Source of the DNA: Enterococcus malodoratus ATCC 43197
GTDB lineage: Bacteria > Bacillota > Bacilli > Lactobacillales > Enterococcaceae
Reading direction: 5' to 3'
Length of the DNA stretch: 64,000 nucleotides
Assembly (NCBI RefSeq): GCF_000407185.1
Contig: NZ_KE136483.1
Span: 558,001 to 622,000 of the forward strand
The position numbers and the translations under genes are program-made. The notes beneath the pieces were generated by a model. It was not told the DNA's origin. It did no database searches and saw only the letters and a program-made list of their open reading frames with translations. The number at the start of each line of letters is the position of its first letter. Position 1 is the stretch's first letter. Positions 30,709 to 39,440 of the stretch are shown piece after piece.

Positions 30709-30960
30709 GTGTTAATCTTGAGGGAAGAGAAAATTATAGATAATGATAATATAATTGGAAGTAATATAAGACGAATTCGCCTTGAAAAAGGTATAGGGCA
30801 GACTGAATTGGTTAAACAATTACAATTGATGGATATAGATATTACAAGGGAAACACTTGTTAAAATTGAAAGTGGAAAGCAACATATAAAGTTAGAACAA
30901 CTTATAGGAATAAAAAAAGTTTTTAAAATTGAATTTGATTTAATTTTAAATTATATTTAA
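30709..30960 (+). CDS. XRE-family regulator
   Basis: About 83 residues. HTH_3 domain: IGSNIRRIRLEKGIGQTELVKQL, ITRETLVKIESGKQHI. The start is unclear: GTG 30709 has no SD and starts 8 bases after an operator, so the mRNA may be leaderless, or TTG 30718 may be used. It likely controls itself and the divergent membrane protein, and possibly the downstream defence-like operon. Confidence 0.75.
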   Translation: MLILREEKIIDNDNIIGSNIRRIRLEKGIGQTELVKQLQLMDIDITRETLVKIESGKQHIKLEQLIGIKKVFKIEFDLILNYI

Positions 30961-31020
30961 AACATTTTCGAAAACCGTAATTACTCAATTTTAGTTATAA
31001 AATTCAAAGGAGTGAAAAAC

Positions 31021-32712
31021 TTGGAAGAAGTTAATGATATAGTGGATAAAATCAAGGCATGTAAAAAAAATTCTTTTTATTTTAAAGATATTGATATTGA
31101 AGATATCTCCAATTCTGAAGGGATTATTCTAATATTTGTAGAAAATGAGAAGGATATTAAGTTTGGAAAATGCTCCATTGAAGGAAAAGGTGTAGATACA
31201 TTCTTATTGAATGAGTCTATGGAGCGAGCTAGTGATAATATTTTGTATATAAAATATGAAAAAAATATCAGATTTGCAGTAAAAAAATTTAAAAAAAATA
31301 TATCAGACTCTTCAAGAAAACCTGAAATTATCTTTAATCAGATTGAAAATAAAGACATTATTAAAGTTGGTTTTATTGAATCCACTGAGGGAGAATATAC
31401 ATCAGGAATATTAATGGAAGCCTATTTGAAGACATTTAAAAGAAAACCTATCATGAATTTAGTTTTTAAATCAAATGATGCTACACCTTCTTGGAATGGT
31501 TTTAATTATCAAGGCTTTATAACGATTTTAAGAGTTTTGGAATTATTAAATGAATTTTCTGAAGAAGACATAAAAAATCATTCAGTTGAAATAGAAAAAT
31601 ACGAAGACTTTATCATTTATAAAAATAATAAACCAATAGAAATATTTCAGGTTAAAGCTTATGTAGCTGGAAAGAAATTGACTTCTTACATTGAAGCATG
31701 TGAAAAATTGATTAATCATAAAAAACAAATTGGTTCAAAAAGTGCAAAATGTTATTTGGCAACTGCATCTGAAATTTCTGACTGGTCTAAATCTGAATAT
31801 GCAGAAAAAATTATTCTTTATGGATACAATGAAGATGATTTTATTGAAACTGGAGACATAGTCAAATATATAAAAAAAGAAATTAAAATTTTTTTAAAGT
31901 CCTTAGATAAAGATAAAGAGTACGATGATTTAGAGATTGATTTAGCCTTTGCAAATGTAAGCTATTTAGTTATTGAAAAAATAAATGAATTACATGAAAA
32001 ACGTGGTAATAAAGAGGTTGGATACAAAATAGAGTTTGATAAATTTAGTGAAAAAATAAAAGAAGTTATTGACAACATAGAATTATTTAATATTTTTTTT
32101 ACTAAAATGAAATTAGATGAGAAAGTTTTAAAGAACATTGAAAGAGAAATTTTGTCTTATTGCGAAGATTGCGAAAAACCAACCTGCGAATATTGTCCGT
32201 TGAAAGATTTAAGAGCAATATTTGATCCCATAGAACGTGAAATTTATGCAAAGGTTTTAGATCCCACTGTTGTAGAGGATGAAACACATGCTTTTATTAC
32301 AGAAGTTTTTAGTGGAGCTCGAATAGTAGAACTGTTAGAACTGTTAGAAAACGTTGATACAGAATCATTATTTTCAGACCAAAAACATATTTATATAGCT
32401 AACAGTCACGAATTTGAAGATTATTGTGAAAAAATTATTCCTTCAGCAATAACCTTAAAAAGAAAACAATCACTCCCTAGAGTATTAAGTGGGATCAAGG
32501 AAAACAATGAGGTAAAAAAAATTTACGCCAATAGTTCCGTAATTGTAGATATGCAGGACGAAAAAGTTGGGTATAAAGAGCAAAAAGTTAATTTAATACC
32601 TGGCAGCCTTTTTGAGGATAAAAAAATAGAATCACAAAAAAGTATTTTCCCAGACATTAATTTTAATTTAATAAAAAGAGATATATTTATAGAAAGGAAT
32701 AAAAAAATATGA
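31021..32712 (+). CDS. Putative nuclease-effector protein of an ABC-3C-like system
   Basis: 563 residues from TTG 31021, 8 bases after AAAGGAG. An N-terminal ~145-residue domain is not recognised. Residues ~155-215 show a PD-(D/E)xK-like pattern as in Cap4/DUF4297-type nucleases: SWNGFNYQGFITIL, then E192...E195-D196 and a strand IEIFQVK with Q210 and K212. The C-terminal half holds a CxxC...CxxC zinc-type cluster (YCEDCEKPTCEYCPL, ~385-400) and a region like the C-terminal domains of ABC-three-component effectors. It overlaps the next gene by 4 bases. The nuclease call is inference from motifs. Confidence 0.65.
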   Translation: MEEVNDIVDKIKACKKNSFYFKDIDIEDISNSEGIILIFVENEKDIKFGKCSIEGKGVDTFLLNESMERASDNILYIKYEKNIRFAVKKFKKNISDSSRKPEIIFNQIENKDIIKVGFIESTEGEYTSGILMEAYLKTFKRKPIMNLVFKSNDATPSWNGFNYQGFITILRVLELLNEFSEEDIKNHSVEIEKYEDFIIYKNNKPIEIFQVKAYVAGKKLTSYIEACEKLINHKKQIGSKSAKCYLATASEISDWSKSEYAEKIILYGYNEDDFIETGDIVKYIKKEIKIFLKSLDKDKEYDDLEIDLAFANVSYLVIEKINELHEKRGNKEVGYKIEFDKFSEKIKEVIDNIELFNIFFTKMKLDEKVLKNIEREILSYCEDCEKPTCEYCPLKDLRAIFDPIEREIYAKVLDPTVVEDETHAFITEVFSGARIVELLELLENVDTESLFSDQKHIYIANSHEFEDYCEKIIPSAITLKRKQSLPRVLSGIKENNEVKKIYANSSVIVDMQDEKVGYKEQKVNLIPGSLFEDKKIESQKSIFPDINFNLIKRDIFIERNKKI

Positions 32713-33193
32713 ATGATGGAAATTTTCTATTATCAGTAACAAAAAAATTTGGTTTAGAAGATGGAACATGGAAAGAGATATACTCAAATTTAGAAGAAGA
32801 AGTATTATTTAGTTCCTACCAACCTAAAGAAATTTCAAAAGAATATCTCTTCTTATGGAGTAACCAAGAACCAGAAGAGCAGTTAGAACAAGCTGATAGA
32901 TTTATTGAAACATACTTAGAACATGAAGTTATTCCCCAAGATACTTATTTGATATTGTTTTCAAGAGTCCCAGATTTAACTACTGAAAGTTACAAAAAGA
33001 TTATTAAAGTTGAAGAAAATGAGTTTTGTTATAAAAAATATGTTTGCTATTATACAGAAAATGAATTAAAAGAGCTTAGAAGTAAAAGTGAAGAGATTTT
33101 TAATATTGATGGTAATTTTTTCAAATCATATCCTGAATATAAAAAAGATATTTCTTTTACACTTTTATATAGAATGATAATAAAAATACCATT

Positions 33194-33201
33194 AATAAAA
33201 A
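33194..33201. repeat. Target-site duplication, left
   Basis: AATAAAAA, repeated at 34538-34545 on the other side of the IS. Confidence 0.8.
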
Positions 33202-34537
33202 GGGAGCGTCAATAATTTTGTGTAAATGGTTCTTCCCTACTGTAGATTGTTTCTAATTCTCCATCGGTTGACTCAGCATTTGTTCGAGCTCGCCTTCGGC
33301 CTGTTGGAAACCTTTATGACTGCGACCTAGGAATTTTTGGTTGTGAGTATCAAAAGACGAGACTAAGAAACGTTCCATCGACTCTTCATTTTGGAACTGT
33401 TCCTTGCGGTGGCTGTATTTCTTGATTTGCTTATTAAAGGATTCAATCAAGTTCGTAGAGTAAATAGTCTTGCGTATGGCTAATGGGAAATCATAGAAAG
33501 TGAGCAGGTAATCGTTCGAAAGGATCGATTCCACCATTTTTGGATAGCTGGTTTTCCATTTTTCCGCAAAAGCACCACGTGCTTCCAATGCCGCCTTTTT
33601 AGATGACGCTTGATACACCATTTTAAAATCATCACAGACTTCCTTACGATCATCGACACGCACTTTGTGACTGATATTACGGGAAACGTGCACACAGCAA
33701 TGTTGAAAACGGGCTTTGGGGTAGAACCGCTGCACGGCCCCTGCCATCCCCTTTAAGCCATCCGTGATGAAAAGGAGGACGTTTTTCACGCCACGTTCCT
33801 GGAGGTCTATTAAAATCTCTTCCCAAATCGTGATAGATTCAGTTGGTGCAATCGCATAGCTCAACACTTCCTTTGAACCGTCCGGGCGAATGCCAACTGC
33901 GATATGAATGGCTTCCTTGGCGACGGTTTTCCGCTTTAAAGGGATATAGGTTGCGTCCATATAAATAGCGGCATAACGGTCATGAAGCTCACGTTCCTTA
34001 AATGAAGTGACTTCTTCCGTAAATGATTTAGTCATATTGGACATGGTTTGGGGCGTGTAGTGATGCCCATACATTTTCTCAATCAAGTCTGCGATTTCCG
34101 ACATGGTAATACCTTTTCGGAAGAGGTGAATGACGGTCTCCTCTAAGGTATCATTCGTCCGTCTATAAGCAGGAACAGTCTGTTGCTTGAACTCGCCGTT
34201 GCGGTCGCGCGGAATCTGGAGATGAAGTTCCCCGTACTCGGTCTTGACCGTACGGTCATAGGAGCCGTTACGAGAATTACCCGTGTTAAAACCAATGCGA
34301 TCGTACTTTTCGTAATCGAGGAAAGCCGTTAACTCCGTTTTGAGAAGCGTATTGACAGCTTTTTCCAAATGGACACGGAATAATTCATTCAAATCGCCTT
34401 TGTTCGCTAGAGTCTTTAGAATTTCTGTAGTAAAATCGTTCATATGGAAGCCCTCTTTTCTGTGAATGTGTTGTGGTAACTCTATTCTACAGAAGGGACT
34501 TCCTTTTTTCTATTTACACAAAATATTTTACACTCTC
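33202..34537 (-). mobile_element. IS256-family insertion sequence (1336 bp)
   Basis: Ends form 26-bp imperfect inverted repeats with 21 matches, both containing TTTTGTGTAAAT. An 8-bp duplication AATAAAAA flanks it. It encodes one full transposase on the minus strand. It is richer in GC than the surrounding island, a sign of separate origin. Confidence 0.93.
33253..34443 (-). CDS. IS256-family transposase
   Basis: 396 residues, typical length for the Mutator/IS256 group. DDE residues: Asp in IYMDATYIPLKRK, Asp in LFITDGLKGM, Glu in STNLIESFNKQIKK. An N-terminal DNA-binding part includes RNGSYDRTVKTEYGEL. ATG at 34443. It appears intact, so the IS may still be active. Confidence 0.97.
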   Translation of the reverse strand: MNDFTTEILKTLANKGDLNELFRVHLEKAVNTLLKTELTAFLDYEKYDRIGFNTGNSRNGSYDRTVKTEYGELHLQIPRDRNGEFKQQTVPAYRRTNDTLEETVIHLFRKGITMSEIADLIEKMYGHHYTPQTMSNMTKSFTEEVTSFKERELHDRYAAIYMDATYIPLKRKTVAKEAIHIAVGIRPDGSKEVLSYAIAPTESITIWEEILIDLQERGVKNVLLFITDGLKGMAGAVQRFYPKARFQHCCVHVSRNISHKVRVDDRKEVCDDFKMVYQASSKKAALEARGAFAEKWKTSYPKMVESILSNDYLLTFYDFPLAIRKTIYSTNLIESFNKQIKKYSHRKEQFQNEESMERFLVSSFDTHNQKFLGRSHKGFQQAEGELEQMLSQPMEN

Positions 34538-34545
34538 AATAAAAA
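34538..34545. repeat. Target-site duplication, right
   Basis: AATAAAAA, matching 33194-33201. Its last A plus TG restores ATG in the uninterrupted reading frame. Confidence 0.8.
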
Positions 34546-34746
34546 TGCGATTTGAAAAAAAAGAATTAGATGATTTTCATAATATATATACATCAGTAAG
34601 GAAACAAACAGATTCATTTTCGTTAAAAGAAATAACAGAAATGGAAGATATCATTTTTCCCAGTATAAAAAAAGATGGAGAAATCGAAAAAAATATAATA
34701 GATCTAGTTAATGATATCATAAAAGACGTTTATGGAGGTGATATAG

Positions 34747-37020
34747 ATGGATATCTATCTTAATAAATTGGAAGTTAAGAACTTCAAAAGCTTTTCGTCA
34801 GAAAAGATAAAAGAGTTTTATTTTGAGAATAATGATGCTACTATATTAGACGGTCCTAATGGATACGGTAAATCTACTGTCTTTGATTCATTAGAGTTAT
34901 TAATTACAGGAGATATAGTTCATTTTGAATCTAAGTTAAAAAATGGACACACCACATTCTTATCAATAATAGCGAACACAGACTCTGAACCTACTGAAAT
35001 TACTGGATATTTTACTAAAGAAAATAAAGATTTTACAATTAAACGTATCTTTGATTGGAAGAATGGAAATAATAGTAAATTAAAGTATACTGATGACTCA
35101 GGTGTTACTGAAGATATAGATGATTTTAGAGTTTATGAATTGTTAAATATAAATAATAATTTCTTTAAAATTGGAATGTATATTTCACAAAATAATTCAT
35201 TGCTATTTCTTCAAGAAAAATATGGTGAAAGAAAAAAAATTTTAACCAGTATTTTAGATATGAAAGAAATCGATGAAAGAATTGAATTTATAAAAAAATT
35301 GAAACTCTCTTTTTCTGAAAAGATAAATAATATTGAGAAAAAATTACAAGAACAGGAAGAGAAAATAGGGTCTGAGAACCGAAGATTAAAAGAAATAATT
35401 GGTAAAACTCAAATCGGTGATCAGCTAGTCGAGTATAAAAAAATATTTCCAGAAAAAGATTTTTTGTTTGATTTAAAAAATATTGATATAACTATTCCAA
35501 TTGATAAATATAAGGAGCAATTAGAATCAATTAAAAAGTTAGTTGAGAATTATAACTTACTTATAGAGTCAAATAGAATTAAGGCAATTGATAAAATAAA
35601 TAATATTTCAACGTTGTCATTAAAAGGTTTTTTTTATCGAGATAAACTTCAAGATTATTCAGAAAAAAAAGTATGGTGGAAGCAACTGTCAGATCTCAAT
35701 AATTTTTTTGAAAAAAAAATAATATCATCAGAAATTGTTACTTATGAGATAATTAAAGATAAAGAAGTTAGTAAAGAAATAACAGAGTACCATATACTTT
35801 TGGATAAAAAAAATACATTAAGTAAAACTATTGTGGGGGATAAATCTGAGATAATTAGTTTGAATAAAAAAAGAATGGAATTGAAAGAGCAACAAAAACA
35901 TCAACATATTATTGATATTGAACACTGCCCTTTTTGTGGAACATTTCTTCAAGACTTAGATAAAGCTTATAATGACTTAACGATTATTTTAGAATCATCG
36001 CTAGGCGATAAAGAAAAAGAGTTGAATCAGTACACAGTATCAATAGCAGAGTTGGAAAGTTCTATATTAAATAAAATCAATGATATATTAAAACCATGGG
36101 TAGAAGAATTAATATTATATCATGAGATCAAAAATTTAAAATCAATTACTGATGCAGAGCTTACTAGTATAGAAAAAGTAATTTCAAATTTTTCAGATGT
36201 ATTTAAAGAAACAAAAAAGGAAGAGAATGATTTTACTTATTTATTAGAAAAGTTTCATTCGAAATTAGACGAATTAAAAGGTAATGAACAGGTATTACCT
36301 GATAATGAGTTATCTAAGTTAAACGAAATTCATAAGCAAGTTTTTGATAATAATAAACCAAATATTTCAGTAGAAGACTTAAATACGAAGTATTTATATA
36401 TTCAAAGTAAATATAGAGATACATATGAAAATGAATTACAAAAAAATGAAGAAAAAAGTAAAAAAATAAAAGAAATTTTGAAAAAACACGAGCGTGCAAC
36501 GGAGATTAATAAATTATTAGAATTGATTAGAGATTATAATAGTAAGGCGTACAAGAATTATCAGGAACAGTTTATAAAAAAAATCCAATTACCTCTATTT
36601 CTGATAAGCGGCCGAATTATTCAAAATTATCAACTTGGATTAGGTATCTATGCAGAGGTAAATGAGACACAAGTTGTTTTTAAAGTAAACCATGATAATA
36701 AAAAAATGAACACAGATATTTTTAATATATTAAGTATCGGACAGTTAAATGGTGTAATTATATCAATTCTACTAGCTATTCGGAAAATCTATTCTAAAGA
36801 AGACCAATTGAATTTGATTATGATTGATGATCCTTTACAGTCAATAGATGATGTTAGTGCTCATTCTTTTGCTGATATACTAGTAGAAGAATTTCCTAAT
36901 ACTCAAGTGTTACTATCAACACATGAAGAAGATAAGAGTAGATTAATTCAATATAAATACCAACAGGGTAAAAAGACTACTAACAATTATAATATGCAGT
37001 TAGAATATTTAAAGGATTAA
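34747..37020 (+). CDS. SMC/RecN-like ABC ATPase of an ABC-3C-like system
   Basis: 757 residues. Walker A GPNGYGKS at 36-43, a central coiled coil with a CPFC motif at 394-397 where a zinc hook would be, ABC signature LSIGQ at 662-666, Walker B LIMIDDP at 690-696 and an H-loop in LLSTHEED. This is the layout of Rad50/SbcC-like conflict ATPases. GGAGGTG precedes ATG 34747, which overlaps the middle gene. It may sense DNA ends or replication intermediates and license the effector. The upstream IS may affect its expression. Confidence 0.85.
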   Translation: MDIYLNKLEVKNFKSFSSEKIKEFYFENNDATILDGPNGYGKSTVFDSLELLITGDIVHFESKLKNGHTTFLSIIANTDSEPTEITGYFTKENKDFTIKRIFDWKNGNNSKLKYTDDSGVTEDIDDFRVYELLNINNNFFKIGMYISQNNSLLFLQEKYGERKKILTSILDMKEIDERIEFIKKLKLSFSEKINNIEKKLQEQEEKIGSENRRLKEIIGKTQIGDQLVEYKKIFPEKDFLFDLKNIDITIPIDKYKEQLESIKKLVENYNLLIESNRIKAIDKINNISTLSLKGFFYRDKLQDYSEKKVWWKQLSDLNNFFEKKIISSEIVTYEIIKDKEVSKEITEYHILLDKKNTLSKTIVGDKSEIISLNKKRMELKEQQKHQHIIDIEHCPFCGTFLQDLDKAYNDLTIILESSLGDKEKELNQYTVSIAELESSILNKINDILKPWVEELILYHEIKNLKSITDAELTSIEKVISNFSDVFKETKKEENDFTYLLEKFHSKLDELKGNEQVLPDNELSKLNEIHKQVFDNNKPNISVEDLNTKYLYIQSKYRDTYENELQKNEEKSKKIKEILKKHERATEINKLLELIRDYNSKAYKNYQEQFIKKIQLPLFLISGRIIQNYQLGLGIYAEVNETQVVFKVNHDNKKMNTDIFNILSIGQLNGVIISILLAIRKIYSKEDQLNLIMIDDPLQSIDDVSAHSFADILVEEFPNTQVLLSTHEEDKSRLIQYKYQQGKKTTNNYNMQLEYLKD

Positions 37021-37036
37021 AAGTGTATTGTTAAAA

Positions 37037-37066
37037 CATTAATTTCTGAAATAGCTCCTCAAAAAA
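37037..37066 (-). repeat. Element motif R3 (GAGGAGCTA type)
   Basis: On the reverse strand TTTTTTTGAGGAGCTATTTC then AGAAATTAAT, near the right end of the element. Confidence 0.6.
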
Positions 37067-37068
37067 AT

Positions 37069-37090
37069 AATGCCAAATTAAATGCCATTT
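37069..37090 (+). repeat. 22-bp direct repeat, right copy
   Basis: Identical to 25743-25764, with the same two AATGCCA units. Confidence 0.8.
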
Positions 37091-37191
37091 AGTTTAGTTT
37101 AGTTGAATATTATTTATTCTTATTTTAGTAAGTGAAATGATTAAATGTTAATTTAAAGCCTATTGCTATCCATTAAAGGCTAAAAAATCTA

Positions 37192-37214
37192 ATGGAAGGT
37201 TCTGTGGGGTAATA
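37192..37214 (+). repeat. Candidate attR core: relic of sufB 3' end
   Basis: Encodes MEGSVG plus stop, as in sufB, with GGT/TCT/GGG in place of GGG/TCA/GGA. The upstream codons read RLKNL compared with RLIQYE in sufB. Confidence 0.6.
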
Positions 37215-37225
37215 CTTGTTTATAA

Positions 37226-37262
37226 GCTAGAAACCTTGACGTATAGGTTTCTAGCTTTTTTC
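37226..37262 (+). terminator. Terminator beyond the sufB relic
   Basis: GCTAGAAACC (37226-37235) and GGTTTCTAGC (37246-37255), then T-run. Probably the original sufB terminator, displaced by the element. Confidence 0.9.
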
Positions 37263-37414
37263 ATATTCTTCGACTTTTTACTCTTTTACTGTATTCCTTT
37301 TGATCAACCTCTCTGATGCAGTGTTCCAAGATTTTAATTATTTAAAATAAGTCGACAAATGAAGCAGGATATTTTTGTTATGCTTTTTAAATAATCATTT
37401 GAGGGGGCGTTTCC

Positions 37415-39118
37415 ATGAGAACTGGAAAAGTGATATCGATAGGTATACTATCTATGATGTTATTAGGGGTGATGGTACCTGTGAAAACTGTGGCTGATCA
37501 TTCAAGCGAAGTGAGAGAAAGCGTTAAGCTTATTGAAGAAGATGAGTTGGATAGTGACCAATTGATTGACGATGAAGTAAAATTACATGATGGGGCGGAT
37601 TTAATTAACCAAGCTAGTGAAGACAGTATTGAGAGCGTGGCGCCATATTATGACTTTGTTGATCAGAATACGGGAATCGGATATTCAAGCGGGGGGTATG
37701 TGTCTGCTGAGGATAGCGGAATGTCTATGACTTATATGTCTTCTTATAAAATTACGTCCTTTACTCCAGGGAAAGTGACTGATATTAATTTACCAACGTA
37801 TGCTAATGCTATGGCTTTAGCAGATATTGATGAAATGGTGTTTGCCAATAAAGGGATTACTTCTGTTAGCGGTGGATCACTGATGCGCAGATATAGAAGA
37901 GCGATTTTTATGAATAACGAAATTACCTCAGTGCAAATTTTAGGCGCAAATGTTTTAAGAATAGAAAGTGACGCGTTCTCAGGAAATCAAATCAAAAACC
38001 TTTCTTTCGGTAAGACATTGGACAGTATAGACATAAATGCTTTTAGAAATCAAAAGTTTTCGAAAGAGTTTTCCCCTAGTGAGACGATCTCTCTGCAATC
38101 TTTGTTTAGTGATAATCAGGTCGTTCAAACAGCGATGTCCACAGGTGGAGGAAATTCGGCCATAGCTGTTTCGAATATTTCGAGTAGTCATGTTACCTAC
38201 AATGCTAGTACTGGGATTTTTACAAGAGGGAGCAGACGGGAGCCATTCACATTTAATTTTGCACTCACTACAATTATTGACGGAAATAGAATTAATTATA
38301 GCGGAGTCTACTCTGTAGATTATGATATGGATGAAACGGCGTTTGAAATAAAAAAACACTATATAGAAATTCCTCAGTATACTAATTTGGACCTCTATGA
38401 AAACATTTCTTTTGTTACGGACAAGTATGGTAATGTTGTCGATAAGCACGAACATGTCTATCTATCAAGCGATGAGGTAGATACATCCAGACCTGGGAGC
38501 TGGGATATCAGATACTATTACGAGAACTTAGTAAGAGATGTAGTAGTCAATGTATTAGCCGTTTACGATCTATCTTTTGAAACAAATGGGGGTAGTGAGA
38601 TATTGCCTCAACAAGCAGTGGTCAATTCTCATTGGGCCAAACCAGCTCCTCCCACAAAGGCAAATTTTCAGTTTGATGGCTGGTACATCGATAGAGAGTG
38701 TACTGAACCTTTTGATTTTAGTCAGCCAGCAACAGAGTCGCGGACTATTTATGCGAAATGGCTTGAAAATTACACCGTGAACATTCCAATGAGGATTTCT
38801 TTGAACAGTCAAACTGAAGTTGCGATCAGCGGAATAAATCGTGGGAATGAAGATTTGTCAGTTAGGATCAATAAGAATGAAACGTCAATCTCCGATGATA
38901 ATCAATTAATTCTAAAACATAAGAGCGACTCTTCAATTGAAAGCCTGAGCCAATTGAGCTGGAATGGATCTACTTCAGACCCTGATTCCCCAGTTTTATT
39001 TATTCCTTCAGGTAATGGAGTCGTTCAGGAAGCGGGGGTCATTTCTTTGAAAGAGCCGAAGCAGATCCAGGCTGGGAGTTATGAGGGTAGAATCGTATTT
39101 AAGATTAGTTATGAATAG
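37415..39118 (+). CDS. Secreted BspA-like / InlB-repeat surface protein
   Basis: 567 residues. A signal peptide covers the first ~28 residues (VISIGILSMMLLGVMVP). Residues ~110-210 look like BspA-type leucine-rich repeats (LADIDEMVFANKGITSV, RIESDAFSGNQI). About residues 385-455 form a Listeria-Bacteroides (InlB B) repeat: FETNGG...AKPAPPTKANFQFDGWY...TIYAKW. The C-terminal domain ends in AGSYEGRIVFKISYE, like the beta-sandwich of WxL-associated surface proteins; no LPxTG anchor. SD GAGGGGG before ATG. Likely adhesion or cell-wall binding. Confidence 0.8.
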   Translation: MRTGKVISIGILSMMLLGVMVPVKTVADHSSEVRESVKLIEEDELDSDQLIDDEVKLHDGADLINQASEDSIESVAPYYDFVDQNTGIGYSSGGYVSAEDSGMSMTYMSSYKITSFTPGKVTDINLPTYANAMALADIDEMVFANKGITSVSGGSLMRRYRRAIFMNNEITSVQILGANVLRIESDAFSGNQIKNLSFGKTLDSIDINAFRNQKFSKEFSPSETISLQSLFSDNQVVQTAMSTGGGNSAIAVSNISSSHVTYNASTGIFTRGSRREPFTFNFALTTIIDGNRINYSGVYSVDYDMDETAFEIKKHYIEIPQYTNLDLYENISFVTDKYGNVVDKHEHVYLSSDEVDTSRPGSWDIRYYYENLVRDVVVNVLAVYDLSFETNGGSEILPQQAVVNSHWAKPAPPTKANFQFDGWYIDRECTEPFDFSQPATESRTIYAKWLENYTVNIPMRISLNSQTEVAISGINRGNEDLSVRINKNETSISDDNQLILKHKSDSSIESLSQLSWNGSTSDPDSPVLFIPSGNGVVQEAGVISLKEPKQIQAGSYEGRIVFKISYE

Positions 39119-39170
39119 ATTGAAAGTATTAGCGAAGTGATTGTTATGTAAAATCCAACCCATTATTTTT

Positions 39171-39203
39171 AAAGCCAATGACCTATGTCACTGGCTTTTT
39201 TGT
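39171..39203 (+). terminator. Terminator of the surface protein gene
   Basis: AAGCCAATGAC and GTCACTGGCTT pair around CTAT, then T-run. Confidence 0.85.
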
Positions 39204-39440
39204 GGGCGCCATTTGCTAGCGTTAAGAATTGTCTGATATATCTCATACAAAATATGCTTTTTTTGTGAAGGCGTTTTCTAACTGGGTGATTTAATGATAT
39301 GATTAACCTAGCATCGTAGAAAAATCCTCAATCTTTATTTGTGTCATCCTGACACCTGTATGCACCAAAAATCCACAAACTGCAACTCATTTGAACAAAT
39401 TCGACTGCCTATTTTTGAAAATAATTTAGGAGGTAGAACG
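39204..39440 (+). promoter_or_regulatory. Control region before the SDR-OYE operon
   Basis: TGAAGGCGTTTTCTA (39266-39280) is one mismatch from the CcpA cre consensus. TATGAT at about 39297 could be a -10. Strong SD AGGAGG ends the region. Confidence 0.35.

Larger units (their letters stand above)
32709..34763 (+). pseudogene. Middle component gene, split by IS256-family insertion
   Basis: The left part (32709-33215, 168 codons, the last four from IS DNA) and the right part (34545-34763) join in frame when the IS and one 8-bp duplication are removed, giving 236 residues with the junction ...KIPLIKMRFEKK. The protein is acidic and helical (YVCYYTENELKELRSKSEEIF) and fits the small middle components that link effector and ATPase in ABC-3C loci. 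Its stop overlaps the ATPase start. The current allele should make only a truncated product. Confidence 0.8.
25649..37214. mobile_element. Integrated mobilisable element at the 3' end of sufB
   Basis: About 11.5 kb of AT-rich DNA between two direct 23-bp repeats that match at 20 positions (25649-25671 and 37192-37214). Inside each, 22-bp perfect repeats lie at 25743-25764 and 37069-37090. Contents in order: tyrosine integrase and repressor on the minus strand, Xis-like protein, initiator-like protein, MobC-like protein, a membrane protein/XRE divergent pair, and a three-component ATPase locus split by an IS. No relaxase or conjugation genes are seen, so it fits a non-autonomous mobilisable or phage-satellite-like island. 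If the outer repeats are not the att sites, the bounds are 25743-37090. Confidence 0.8.
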
